From Bacillota bacterium (GTDB lineage Bacteria; Bacillota; UBA4882; UBA8346), in the NCBI GenBank assembly GCA_023401925.1, contig JAEXDA010000038.1:1-31368 (forward strand): 31,368 bases of DNA, read 5' to 3'. A program made the translations under genes and the position numbers. The stretch's first letter is position 1. Each line of letters begins with the position of its first letter. The notes under the pieces were generated by a model. It did no database searches and was not told the origin of the DNA. It was given only the letters and a program-made list of their open reading frames with translations. Positions 23,189 to 31,339 of the stretch are shown here, piece by piece.

Positions 23189-23518
23189 ATGGAAGACGCA
23201 AAACTATTATTATCCCCACCGGTGGCATTCGCACTTTTTTTGCTCATCGGAGGATTACTCTATTTATTTGGTTATTTGCTGGCGGAAAAAGGGAGTCAAA
23301 ATCAACATAAAAAGACCCCTTATGCTTGTGGGGAAAATATTCCGGCAGTAAAGATTCAACCGGATTATTCATTGTTTTTCCCTTTCGCCATCTTTTTTAC
23401 CATCATTCATGTGACGGCATTAATCATGGCCACACTTCCGGTTGGTAATATGGCTTTGATGGGCATATTATATTTGGCGGGAATATCGATTTCTCTTTAT
23501 ACCCTGGTCGTGAGGTGA
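23189..23518 (+). CDS. NuoA-like membrane subunit
   Basis: The 109-residue protein has three membrane helices and the NuoA landmark loop TPYACGENIPA after the first helix, followed by FFPFAIFFTIIHV. In complex I this loop, together with NuoH, lies near the quinone chamber entrance. A NuoA homologue is not part of Ech, Hyf/Hyc or standard Mbh hydrogenases, so its presence here is notable. GAAAATG context with GGGGTGAG upstream gives an acceptable start. The stop overlaps the ribosome-binding region of the nuoB-like gene. Confidence 0.85.
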   Translation: MEDAKLLLSPPVAFALFLLIGGLLYLFGYLLAEKGSQNQHKKTPYACGENIPAVKIQPDYSLFFPFAIFFTIIHVTALIMATLPVGNMALMGILYLAGISISLYTLVVR

Positions 23519-23523
23519 CAAAT

Positions 23524-24006
23524 ATGTTAAAGAAACTCGTTAAATGGGCCCGGGTGAAATCTCCGTGGGTGCTTCATTTCAATACCGGAGCCTGTAATGC
23601 TTGCGATATTGAGATTCTTGCGGCCTTAACTCCGCGATATGATATTGAGCGTTTCGGGGTTCAACTCAAAGCAACTCCCCGTCATGCCGACATCATATTA
23701 TGTTCGGGCCCGGTGACCAAACAAATCAAAGATCGATTAGTCAGGATATATGAGCAAATGCCCGAACCGAAATTTATCGTCGCCGTTGGAACATGCGCTT
23801 GTTCGGGAGGGGTTTTTGAAGGTTGCTATAATGTTGAAGGCGGCATCGATTCCACGGTTCCGGTAGCGGCTTATATTCCCGGTTGTCCTGCCAGTCCGGA
23901 AGCAATAATTGACGGGGTTGTCAAGCTACTGGAGCGGATCGACAAGCCGGAGCAGTTTGAAGAGGCACGGCCAATCCTTGTTGGAGAGGGTGAACCCAAT
24001 GAATAA
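23524..24006 (+). CDS. [NiFe] hydrogenase small subunit (NuoB-like)
   Basis: The 160-residue protein carries the proximal [4Fe-4S] cluster ligands of group 4 hydrogenases and NuoB: C24 and C27 (GACNACDIEI), C91 (VGTCACSGGVF) and C121 (PGCPASPEAI). It passes electrons between the ferredoxin-like subunit and the NiFe site in the large subunit. ATG 23524 lies 6-7 bases after GAGGTGA. GTG 23515, which overlaps that site, is rejected. In NuoB proper the first pair of cysteines is adjacent (CC). The spaced CNAC found here is the hydrogenase form. Confidence 0.93.
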   Translation: MLKKLVKWARVKSPWVLHFNTGACNACDIEILAALTPRYDIERFGVQLKATPRHADIILCSGPVTKQIKDRLVRIYEQMPEPKFIVAVGTCACSGGVFEGCYNVEGGIDSTVPVAAYIPGCPASPEAIIDGVVKLLERIDKPEQFEEARPILVGEGEPNE

Positions 24007-24466
24007 TCAAGAGTTAGTAGCTTTTTTAGAAACCAAGTTTTCCGGAAAGTTGACCAATATAACGACATCGCGGGAAAAAAGAATTTTTGCCGAGGTCGCA
24101 ACCGCTGATTTGGTTGATGTTATGCAAACTTTGAAAGATTCCGGTATTGATTTTTTGGGTACCATTACCGGATTGGACTTGAGTGATAAATTTGAAGTGA
24201 TTTATCATCTTTATAATGATGAAGGAATTGTGGTAAATGTAAAAACCTTTACCGAGCGGAATAATCCCAAAGTTCCTACGGTTACTGCCGTTTTCTTGGG
24301 TGCTTTTTTATACGAGCGTGAATTGATGGATTTATTGGGTATTGATGTTGAAGGGACACCGCCGCATCGTAGATACCCTTTGCCGGATGATTGGCCGGCA
24401 GGTCAATTTCCTTTGCGGAAAGACTGGAAAGGACTTCCTTCGGAAGATGAGGTGAATAAGGTATGA
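23999..24466 (+). CDS. NuoC-like 30-kDa subunit
   Basis: The 155-residue soluble protein has the NuoC fold region with FEVIYHLYND, FTERNNPKVPTVTAVFLGA and the signature YERELMDLLGIDVEGTPPHR followed by RYPLPDDWP. In complex I and group 4 hydrogenases it caps the large subunit. The start ATG overlaps the end of the small-subunit gene by 8 bp, and GAGGGTGA provides the ribosome-binding site. C and D are separate genes here, unlike the fused HycE/HyfG of enterobacteria. Confidence 0.9.
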   Translation: MNNQELVAFLETKFSGKLTNITTSREKRIFAEVATADLVDVMQTLKDSGIDFLGTITGLDLSDKFEVIYHLYNDEGIVVNVKTFTERNNPKVPTVTAVFLGAFLYERELMDLLGIDVEGTPPHRRYPLPDDWPAGQFPLRKDWKGLPSEDEVNKV

Positions 24467-25656
24467 GTGAAGTTAAAATTCCGATTGGGCCTCAACACCC
24501 CGCTTTACATGAACCGGAAAGTTTCGACCTGACTTTGGAAGGGGAAATCATTGTTGATGCCGAGGATAAGCTTGGTTATAACCACCGGGGCATTGAAAAG
24601 GCTTGTGAGAGCCGGAATTTTATTCAAGATATCTATTTAATTGAACGGATTTGCGGTATTTGTTCCCATTCCCATTCCACTTGTTTTGTGCAAGCGGTAG
24701 AAGAAATAGCAGCAGTGGAAATTCCTATGCGGGCGAAATATATCCGGGCTATTATCGGTGAACTGGAGCGGATTCACAGTCATTTATTATGGTTGGGTGT
24801 TGCCGGACATGAGGTTGGTTTCGAGACATTGTTTATGTATGCCTGGCGGGACCGGGAAATCGTCATGGATATTTTGGCCTGGATCTCCGGTAACCGCGTG
24901 AACTATGGAATGAACACTATTGGAGGTGTTCGCCGCGATATTAGTCCGGAAATCCTGGAGCAGATTCTCGGCAGCCTCGATACATTAATTGCACGCACCG
25001 AATATTATACCAAAATTGTCACCGACGAGCCTACGTTCATGGGCAGGCTTCGGGGAGTCGGAAAGCTTCCGAAAGAGCTTGCAAGAAGTTTAGGCGCGGT
25101 TGGTCCGATGGCCCGGGCTTCGGGCATTTCCCGAGATGTTCGCCAGGATGATCCTTATGGCGCCTATTCACAGATTGAGTTTAGGATTGTGACCGATGAT
25201 AACGCCGATGTATTAGGACGTACCATCGTTCGGGTTAATGAATTGTTGGAAAGCTATAGATTACTACGGACACTGGTGGAAAATTTACCGGAAGGACCGA
25301 TCGTTGTTAAGGTACCCCGGAAAATTCCCGAGGGTGAGGCATTATCCCGTTTGGAAGCGCCTCGAGGCGAAGATATTTTGTATTTAAAAACCAATGGAAC
25401 TGAAATGCCGGAGCGGGTGAAGGTCCGGGCCCCAACTTTGGCCAATTTGGCTTCAATCCGGGAAATGCTTCGCGGAGCTTATTTGGCTGATTTTCCAATT
25501 ATTGTTGCCGCGCTTGATCCTTGTTTTTCGTGCACCGACCGGATGATTAAAGTCGGCAATGGGAAAAAGGACAATGTAATGAACTGGCAGCAATTAAGGG
25601 AATATAGCATTGCCTGGCATAAAAATAGGGGTTTGGATTTAGGACAAATTAAATAA
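24463..25656 (+). CDS. [NiFe] hydrogenase large subunit, group 4 (NuoD-like)
   Basis: The 397-residue protein has both nickel-binding motifs intact: L1 ERICGICSHSHS at 61-72 (C64, C67) and L2 DPCFSCTDR at 352-360 (C354, C357). True NuoD of complex I lacks these cysteines, so this is a hydrogenase and not a quinone reductase. The L2 wording matches HycE/EchE of group 4. After L2 comes a 37-residue tail beginning MIKVGNGKKDN, which is the expected peptide removed by the HycI-type protease encoded three genes downstream. It catalyses reversible proton reduction to H2. The start overlaps the nuoC-like stop by 4 bp (ATGA). Confidence 0.95.
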   Translation: MSEVKIPIGPQHPALHEPESFDLTLEGEIIVDAEDKLGYNHRGIEKACESRNFIQDIYLIERICGICSHSHSTCFVQAVEEIAAVEIPMRAKYIRAIIGELERIHSHLLWLGVAGHEVGFETLFMYAWRDREIVMDILAWISGNRVNYGMNTIGGVRRDISPEILEQILGSLDTLIARTEYYTKIVTDEPTFMGRLRGVGKLPKELARSLGAVGPMARASGISRDVRQDDPYGAYSQIEFRIVTDDNADVLGRTIVRVNELLESYRLLRTLVENLPEGPIVVKVPRKIPEGEALSRLEAPRGEDILYLKTNGTEMPERVKVRAPTLANLASIREMLRGAYLADFPIIVAALDPCFSCTDRMIKVGNGKKDNVMNWQQLREYSIAWHKNRGLDLGQIK

Positions 25657-25705
25657 GGGTAAACCCAATAAAGCGTTTACAAAAATTGACTGTGGTGGTG
25701 GAGCA

Positions 25706-26650
25706 ATGAGCGTTGAATGGACGTTATTATACATGTTCATCTTCCCGGGATTTTTATTCTTAATGGCTTATGGTATGGTCTGTGAATGGGTTGACCGTAA
25801 ATTATTCGCCCGTTTTCAAAATCGAGTCGGTCCACCGTGGTTTCAGCCGGAAGCCGATTTCATCAAACTGCTGTCCAAGGAAGAAATTATTCCGGAAGCG
25901 GCTGATAAAGTAATGTTCCGGTTGTTGCCGATTTTCGCAATCGCGGCAGTGTTGACAGCTTTTTTGTATGTGCCGATTTGGAACACGGATGTGCCGTATT
26001 CTTTTGAAGGCGATTTGATTGTTGTATTCTATTTGCTCACCATACCCACCTTAACTTTTTTCTTGGCAGGATGGAATTCAACATCACTTTTCTCAGCCTT
26101 GGGATCCGTTCGTAATTTGACCCAATTATTCAGCTATGAAGTGCCATTGCTTTTATCTTTGCTCGGTCCCGCCCTTTTGGCTGGGACTTGGAAGATCAGC
26201 GGTATTACCGCTTTCTTTTTAAATCGGCCGGAATTATTGGTAGTAAATATTATTGGGTTTCTTGTTGCATTAGTTGCAGTTCAGGGAAAATTGGAACGGG
26301 TGCCTTTTGATATTCCGGAAGCTGAAACGGAAATTGTTGCGGGAAGTTTTACGGAATTTGGTGGCAGGCTACTGGGTTTATTCCGTTTGACGACAGATTT
26401 GGAATTAGTGGTGGTATCAACTTTGTTATCTGCCGTTTTCCTGGGAGGTTCGTTTGGACTTCATCCGGTATTGGGATTTTTAGTATTTATCGTTAAAACG
26501 TTATTGATTGTTTGCATTTTGACTGTGTTCAAAACGGTAATGGCCAGGGTACGGATGGAACAGATGATGAAATTCAGTTGGAAATATCTTGCTCCCATCG
26601 CTTTGGTGCAACTTTTGATTAATATTATTGTGAAAGCGTACTTAACATAA
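25706..26650 (+). CDS. NuoH-like membrane anchor subunit
   Basis: The 314-residue protein has about eight membrane helices and the conserved NuoH/EchB features WVDRKLFARFQNRVGPPW near the N-terminus and KLERVPFDIPEAETEIVAG in the third cytoplasmic loop. This subunit joins the hydrophilic hydrogenase module to the ion-pumping arm. The ribosome-binding site before ATG 25706 is GGTGGTGGAG. A 49-bp gap after the large-subunit gene is the longest so far inside the operon but contains no terminator. Confidence 0.93.
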   Translation: MSVEWTLLYMFIFPGFLFLMAYGMVCEWVDRKLFARFQNRVGPPWFQPEADFIKLLSKEEIIPEAADKVMFRLLPIFAIAAVLTAFLYVPIWNTDVPYSFEGDLIVVFYLLTIPTLTFFLAGWNSTSLFSALGSVRNLTQLFSYEVPLLLSLLGPALLAGTWKISGITAFFLNRPELLVVNIIGFLVALVAVQGKLERVPFDIPEAETEIVAGSFTEFGGRLLGLFRLTTDLELVVVSTLLSAVFLGGSFGLHPVLGFLVFIVKTLLIVCILTVFKTVMARVRMEQMMKFSWKYLAPIALVQLLINIIVKAYLT

Positions 26651-26716
26651 ATGGGAGAATGAATTCCAATCCATTGAATCTCCGTTTTTGATAAACAATG
26701 AATGAGGTGTTTTTAA

Positions 26717-27070
26717 ATGAAACATCCAGGTAAGATTATTCCGGAAGTATTTTCTAATTTAACCAAACCTGTTGCAACAGTAAAATATCCCTATGAAAAA
26801 GCTAAGGTCCCGGAAAATTTCCGTGGCAAAATTAGCTTTAACGCCAAAAATTGTATCGGCTGTAAAATGTGCATGCGGGACTGCCCTGCCAAAGCTATTA
26901 CAATTGAAAAGGTCGGCGAAGAGAAGGTCTTCAGGGCCAAGTTTGCGTTGGATAATTGTATTTTCTGTGCCCAGTGTGTTGACTCTTGTCCCCGGAAAGC
27001 TTTAAGTTCAACACCTGAATTTGAACTGGCTCAATATGATAAGACTAAGTTAACGGAGACTCAGGAATAA
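26717..27070 (+). CDS. NuoI-like 2[4Fe-4S] ferredoxin subunit
   Basis: The 117-residue protein has two classical cluster motifs, CIGCKMCMRDCP (C46, C49, C52, C56) and CIFCAQCVDSCP (C81, C84, C87, C91). It is the wire that takes electrons from an external donor to the NuoB-like subunit. It is shorter than E. coli NuoI. No NuoE, F or G gene is present, so soluble reduced ferredoxin is the likely donor, as in Ech and Mbh. GAGGTG precedes the ATG. The stop overlaps the protease start (TAATG). Confidence 0.92.
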   Translation: MKHPGKIIPEVFSNLTKPVATVKYPYEKAKVPENFRGKISFNAKNCIGCKMCMRDCPAKAITIEKVGEEKVFRAKFALDNCIFCAQCVDSCPRKALSSTPEFELAQYDKTKLTETQE

Positions 27071-27555
27071 TGGAAGTTATCAATGAGTTTTTGAATCTAC
27101 TTCGGGATAGCAAGAAAATTGCTTTTTTAGGAGTAGGATCTCCTTTGCGGGCCGATGATTCTATTGGGCTCTATATTGTAAGTGAGTTCGAAAATCAACT
27201 CCAAAAGAATCCCAACCGGGAATGTCTTTTTTTCCTCGGAGAATCGGCTCCGGAAAATTTTTCAGGAGCGATTCGTTCCGAGGCTCCTTCGCATGTTGTA
27301 ATAGTCGATGCGGCTGAAATGGGTAAGGAACCCGGTTCTTTTACTTTAATTAAAGCCGAACAGATTGAAGGGGTGGGTTTTTCTACCCATATGTTGCCCT
27401 TGAAAATTTTGGTTGATTATCTAAAGCAAACTATCGCTTGCCAGGTCATTATAGTGGGTGTGCAGCCGAAGTTACTAGAATTTGGTTATCCGGTGACTGC
27501 TGAAGTGAAAAGTGCGGCAGACTGTTTTGTTCGTGAAATTAGTGCTCAATTATAA
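27070..27555 (+). CDS. hycI: HycI-type hydrogenase maturation protease
   Basis: The 161-residue protein matches the hydrogenase maturation endopeptidase family (peptidase M52). GVGSPLRADDSIG carries D30, IVDAAEMG carries D80 and FSTHMLP carries H107, equivalent to D16, D62 and H90 of E. coli HycI, which contact the inserted nickel. It would cut the large subunit after Arg360 of its L2 motif. The gene is the last of the operon and is followed by a terminator 25 bp after the stop. No hypABCDEF genes for NiFe cofactor synthesis lie in the window. Confidence 0.92.
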   Translation: MEVINEFLNLLRDSKKIAFLGVGSPLRADDSIGLYIVSEFENQLQKNPNRECLFFLGESAPENFSGAIRSEAPSHVVIVDAAEMGKEPGSFTLIKAEQIEGVGFSTHMLPLKILVDYLKQTIACQVIIVGVQPKLLEFGYPVTAEVKSAADCFVREISAQL

Positions 27556-27579
27556 TTTATCGATATTGATCTTTAAAAG

Positions 27580-27602
27580 ACAACCGAAAAGGTTGTTTTT
27601 TT
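27580..27602 (+). terminator. Terminator of the hydrogenase operon
   Basis: ACAACC (27580-27585) and GGTTGT (27591-27596) form a stem with a GAAAA loop, followed by a run of seven T residues. The A-rich 5' flank can extend the stem by pairing with the T-run. Confidence 0.85.
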
Positions 27603-27629
27603 ATGGCATCTTTACGAAACAGAAATAGC

Positions 27630-27870
27630 GTCTCTGTGCCTCTGCGGCCTAAATGTTTTTTGGCCACAGAGGCACAGAGACACAGAGAAAGAATTGAGGC
27701 AAAAACGTATTTTTTAGATAGAAAACATTTTTTTATTTCATTTTTTTGAATTAAATATTGCTACAATCCCTAGCCGTCGATCAAAGATATTTTGGATGTA
27801 TTTCCTGATTTTATTTCCGGCTATGCCGGTTAAAATAGTTTTCCTCTGTGTCTCCGTGTCTCTGTGGCTT
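27630..27870. repeat. CTCTGTG-type inverted repeat cluster
   Basis: GTCTCTGTGCCTCTGCGGCC (27630-27649) and its complement at 27662-27681 pair with one mismatch around a 12-base loop. A third copy at about 27843-27869 (CTCTGTGTCTCCGTGTCTCT and onward) is the inverse of 27662-27688 with about two differences. Similar CTCTGTG/CACAGAG elements are scattered in many unrelated bacterial genomes and have no known function. The 150 bp between the copies is AT-rich and holds a short CCGGC-TAT-GCCGG hairpin near 27812. No gene is seen in 27556-27989. Confidence 0.75.
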
Positions 27871-27989
27871 ATATGGTTTTTTATCACAGGCACAGACCTT
27901 TAAGGAAAAGGGTGAATTTTAAAAGGAAAAGATAGTTTGATGGCGAAAGTTTAAGAAGAGTAGGAATATAGGAAAAAGGGGAAAGCGCA

Positions 27990-28613
27990 ATGGTCCAGCG
28001 AAAAGTGCCTGATGTTGTTATACGGAGATTGCCGCTATATTTAAGGGTATTAGAGATCCTTGATCCGGAAGAATCTCCCATTATTTCTTCCGAACAGCTG
28101 GCGAAGATTATCGGTACGTCATCAGGGCAAGTCCGCAAGGATTTATCTTATTTCGGAGTATTCGGCAAGCAAGGAGTCGGCTATCAAACCAGTTCATTAA
28201 GTGCTGAATTACGGCGAATTTTAAAACTCAATCGGGAAATTCGGGTAGGACTCATTGGAGCCGGTAATCTAGGCGCCGCTTTGGTACGGTATCACCAAAA
28301 AAACCGGGTCCATCAGCCTCTTGAGATCGTGGCTCTTTTTGATGTTGATGAGAAAAAAATCGGCCGCAAAATCGCGGATGTGGAAGTTTATCCAATCGAC
28401 CAATTAGCCAATGTCATCCGTGAGTTGGAAATAAAAATGATGATCTTAACTTTTCCTGCTGAAAACGTGCAACATATCGTGGATGTTTGCGTTGAAAGCG
28501 GGGTTAAATCTTTTCTAAACTTCGTTCCGGCCTCAGTGAAAGTTCCGGATGGCGTCAAATTAAGGACTTCGGATGTAACGCTCGAATTACAGAGTTTGGC
28601 TTATTATACGTGA
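27990..28613 (+). CDS. rex: Redox-sensing transcriptional repressor Rex
   Basis: The 207-residue protein has the Rex winged-helix DNA-binding domain (about 1-80: RRLPLYLRVLEIL, then SSGQVRKDLSYFGVFGKQG) and a Rossmann domain starting GLIGAGNLGAAL near residue 88. The C-terminal helix is the domain-swapped one of Rex dimers. Rex senses the NADH/NAD+ ratio and controls fermentation and hydrogenase genes in many Firmicutes. ATG 27990 follows GGGGAAAG. No clear Rex operator (TTGTGAA-N4-TTCACAA type) was found by eye before the hydrogenase operon. RecD2 follows after 13 bp. Confidence 0.95.
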   Translation: MVQRKVPDVVIRRLPLYLRVLEILDPEESPIISSEQLAKIIGTSSGQVRKDLSYFGVFGKQGVGYQTSSLSAELRRILKLNREIRVGLIGAGNLGAALVRYHQKNRVHQPLEIVALFDVDEKKIGRKIADVEVYPIDQLANVIRELEIKMMILTFPAENVQHIVDVCVESGVKSFLNFVPASVKVPDGVKLRTSDVTLELQSLAYYT

Positions 28614-28626
28614 TAGTGGGGGTCAC

Positions 28627-30798
28627 ATGACGGAACTGGAAGGGACTATTGACAGGATAACTTATTACAATGAAGATACCTATTATACTGTAGCCAAACT
28701 CAAGTTGAAATCGGGGAACCTGGTTACGGTTGTCGGAAATCTGCCTCCCTTGTATTTGGGAGAGGTTTTAGCCGTCAAAGGCGAATGGGTGGAACATAAG
28801 GAATTCGGTGAACAGTTTTCGGTGGCGGAATGGCAAAGCCGCGAGCCTTCATCTGTAACAGGAATCGAGCGTTTTTTAGGCAGTGGTTTACTCAAAGGGA
28901 TCGGTCCGGCAACCGCCAAAAAGATAGTCAAGGAATTCGGTAAACAAACATTGGCCATTATTGAACTGATGCCCGAAAAGTTGACCCAAATTCCCGGCAT
29001 TAGTCAGGCCAAAGCGGAACGGATTGCTGCGAGCCTAAAAGAACATGCTGAGATTCAGCAGATTATGGTTTTTCTGCAAGGGGTGGGAATCAGTCCCGGT
29101 TATGCATTAAAAATCTATCATACCTATCAGAGCGAGGCCGTGAAGGTTGTTAAAGAAAATCCTTATCGTTTAGCCGATGAGGTCCATGGGATTGGTTTTA
29201 AAATTGCCGACCAAATCGCTCAGAAAATGGGTATTCAGAAAGATTCCCCTTATCGTTTGCGGGCGGGGATTCGTTATTTGTTGAGTGAAAACTGTACCGA
29301 AGGGCATCTCTATGCCCTGGAAAACGAGTTTATGGCCCTAGCCGGGAAAGAGTTGGAAAGCAATGAATTGCAATTGGCCGGTGTCGTTGAAGATTTAATC
29401 GTGAAGAAAGAATTGTACCGGGAGAGTCTGGATAAGGTGAATATTCTTTATCTGGCGCCCTTTTATTATAGTGAAGTCGGTGTGGTCGCCCAAATAAAAA
29501 ACATCATGGATGTGGGTTTGCCTCCCATTATTCTTGATGTGGAAGGTCTGCTTGACCAGTATTCCGCCAAAAATAATATCAATTTAGCATCCCAACAGAA
29601 AGAAGCGGCTCAAAAGGCTTTGGAAAACGGGATGTTGGTGATAACCGGCGGCCCGGGTACCGGGAAAACCACGATTATTAAAGCGATTTTATATCTGTTG
29701 AAGCAAGCGAAGCTTAATGTGATGCTGGCAGCGCCCACCGGAAGGGCGGCCAAACGTCTTAGTGAAGCCACCGGCGAAACGGCGAAAACGATTCACCGGT
29801 TATTGGGTTATGGCGCCGAGGTATTTGAAGGCAGCCGTTTTCAGTATAACGAGGATGAGCCGTTGGAAACGGATGTGTTAATCGTCGACGAGTTTTCGAT
29901 GGTCGACTTAATGCTGTTTTATAATTTGTTGAAGGCGATCAGGCCGGGAATCCGGTTGATTATGGTGGGGGATGTTGACCAATTGCCCTCGGTCGGACCG
30001 GGAACTGTTTTGCAGGACTTAATCGAATGTGGACGTATCCCGGTGGTGCGTTTGAATGTGATTTTCAGGCAAGCGCAGCAAAGTTTAATTGTCTCCAATG
30101 CCCATAAAATCAATCAGGGAGAATTTCCAGTCCTCACCATGGATAATGACTTTTTTTTTATTGAGGATAATGACCCGGACCATATCGCGGCTGCCATTCC
30201 GGAGTTGGTAAAATCGAGGATTCCGGGATATTTGAAATGTGACCCGGTGGAGGATATTCAGATTCTTACCCCGATGCGCCGGACCGTGACCGGTATTGAG
30301 AATTTGAATCTGGTTTTACAGGAAGCCTTGAATCCTTTTACCTCGGAGTTTTCCGAATTGAAATCCGGCAAACTTACTTTTCGGCTGGGCGATAAAGTAA
30401 TGCAACTGAAGAACGACTATCAAAAAGGGGTATTTAACGGGGATATCGGACGGATCCGCGAGATCGACCCGGAAGACCGCCGGATGGTGGTTGGATATCC
30501 GGAGCTGGAAGGGGAGAGAAAGGTTCCTTATGAATCGGAGGAATTGGACCAACTGGTGCTTTCCTATGCGATCTCGGTCCATAAAAGCCAGGGTAATGAA
30601 TATCCGGTAGTGATCATGCCGGTGACCACTCAACATTTTATGATGTTGCAACGTAATCTGTTATATACCGCCGTGACCCGGGCCAAAAAGATGGCGGTGT
30701 TGATCGGCTCCAAGAAAGCGATTGCCATTGCTGTGAAGAACAATAAGATTGTGGAGCGGCATTCGCTGCTCCGGGAGAGGATCAAGAGAGCGGTATGA
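28627..30798 (+). CDS. recD2: RecD2 family ATP-dependent 5'-3' DNA helicase
   Basis: The 723-residue protein has the long N-terminal region of RecD2 with an OB-like start (MTELEGTIDRITYYNEDTYY) and helix-hairpin-helix segments (LLKGIGPATAKKIV, LTQIPGISQAKAERI). Helicase superfamily 1B motifs follow: GGPGTGKTT near residue 341, DEFSMVD near 420, GDVDQLPSVGPG, VIFRQ, SVHKSQGNEYP near 649 and LLYTAVTRAK. RecD2 works in repair without RecBC. AGTGGGGGTC precedes the ATG. Motif II has Phe where most relatives have Ala (DEASM). It is probably co-transcribed with rex. Confidence 0.95.
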   Translation: MTELEGTIDRITYYNEDTYYTVAKLKLKSGNLVTVVGNLPPLYLGEVLAVKGEWVEHKEFGEQFSVAEWQSREPSSVTGIERFLGSGLLKGIGPATAKKIVKEFGKQTLAIIELMPEKLTQIPGISQAKAERIAASLKEHAEIQQIMVFLQGVGISPGYALKIYHTYQSEAVKVVKENPYRLADEVHGIGFKIADQIAQKMGIQKDSPYRLRAGIRYLLSENCTEGHLYALENEFMALAGKELESNELQLAGVVEDLIVKKELYRESLDKVNILYLAPFYYSEVGVVAQIKNIMDVGLPPIILDVEGLLDQYSAKNNINLASQQKEAAQKALENGMLVITGGPGTGKTTIIKAILYLLKQAKLNVMLAAPTGRAAKRLSEATGETAKTIHRLLGYGAEVFEGSRFQYNEDEPLETDVLIVDEFSMVDLMLFYNLLKAIRPGIRLIMVGDVDQLPSVGPGTVLQDLIECGRIPVVRLNVIFRQAQQSLIVSNAHKINQGEFPVLTMDNDFFFIEDNDPDHIAAAIPELVKSRIPGYLKCDPVEDIQILTPMRRTVTGIENLNLVLQEALNPFTSEFSELKSGKLTFRLGDKVMQLKNDYQKGVFNGDIGRIREIDPEDRRMVVGYPELEGERKVPYESEELDQLVLSYAISVHKSQGNEYPVVIMPVTTQHFMMLQRNLLYTAVTRAKKMAVLIGSKKAIAIAVKNNKIVERHSLLRERIKRAV

Positions 30799-30825
30799 CT
30801 GGGATAAAATTTAACCGGTATTGAT

Positions 30826-30862
30826 AAAAGAGCGACGGATACGATACGCTCTTTTATTTTTT
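30826..30862 (+). terminator. Terminator after recD2
   Basis: AAAAGAGCG (30826-30834) and CGCTCTTTT (30847-30855) form a 9-bp perfect stem with a 12-base loop, followed by ATTTTTTATT. It lies 27 bp after the recD2 stop. Confidence 0.9.
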
Positions 30863-31225
30863 ATTGGGCGGATAGGTTCTTTAGAATTTAGTTATCTTGA
30901 ACTTGAAATGCACTCCAACCGGAATATCTTGATTGTCAAGGCCGGGGATAGAGTGTGGGGTAACAGAGGGTTCAACTGTCGTAACTGCACTACGCTGAGG
31001 AATGCAAGCAAAGAGAATGTGATGATAAGAGATTGAGTCAATTCGGTCAATACCTAAAAATGAACGCTTTCTTAATCGTCGTATTTAGACGTTTTATAAA
31101 ATTTTTTATAAATTTTTTGATCTTTCGAAAGGAAAATTAAATAATTTAGAGAATAAACCCAAAAAGAAGTTTTAGGAAGTGTTTGACTGAAATGTTTTTG
31201 GCAAAAAAATTATTAATTTACAATG
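30863..31225. other. Non-coding stretch between two terminators
   Basis: No open frame here has a good start. CTTGATTGTCAAG (30929-30941) is a small palindrome. TTGACT at 31184-31189 lacks a clear -10. Because the stretch ends in an intrinsic terminator at 31226 without a preceding gene, an unannotated small RNA or a remnant gene is possible. Confidence 0.3.
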
Positions 31226-31252
31226 AACCCAGCCGGAGAACGGCTGGGTTTT
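31226..31252 (+). terminator. Orphan intrinsic terminator
   Basis: AACCCAGCCG (31226-31235) and CGGCTGGGTT (31241-31250) form a 10-bp perfect stem with a GAGAA loop, then TTAAATTTG. The A-rich sequence on its left is weak, so it is oriented mainly rightward. No gene ends within 400 bp upstream on the plus strand. Confidence 0.75.
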
Positions 31253-31261
31253 AAATTTGTA

Positions 31262-31288
31262 TTCGACAAAAATCAGTGAATTTCGACA
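31262..31288. promoter_or_regulatory. Two Spo0A-box-like sites 20 bp apart
   Basis: TTCGACA occurs at 31262-31268 and again at 31282-31288, in both cases followed by AA. TTCGACA is the complement of TGTCGAA, the 0A-box core of Spo0A in Bacillus and Clostridia. A spacing of 20 bp, about two helical turns, puts both on one face of the DNA. They lie 50-80 bp before the next gene start. Confidence 0.45.
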
Positions 31289-31339
31289 AATAAGAAAAAG
31301 ACGCAAGGCGAGTTCGATGGCAAAGAGGGGATTATTCAA

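Noticed and set aside
24463..25656. Reading the operon as respiratory complex I
   Set aside because: The large subunit keeps all four nickel-binding cysteines, the small subunit has the hydrogenase CxxC form and a HycI-type protease is encoded in the operon.
30821..31036. 71-codon plus-strand open frame after recD2
   Set aside because: Its start lies within the recD2 terminator and it has no ribosome-binding site or family likeness.
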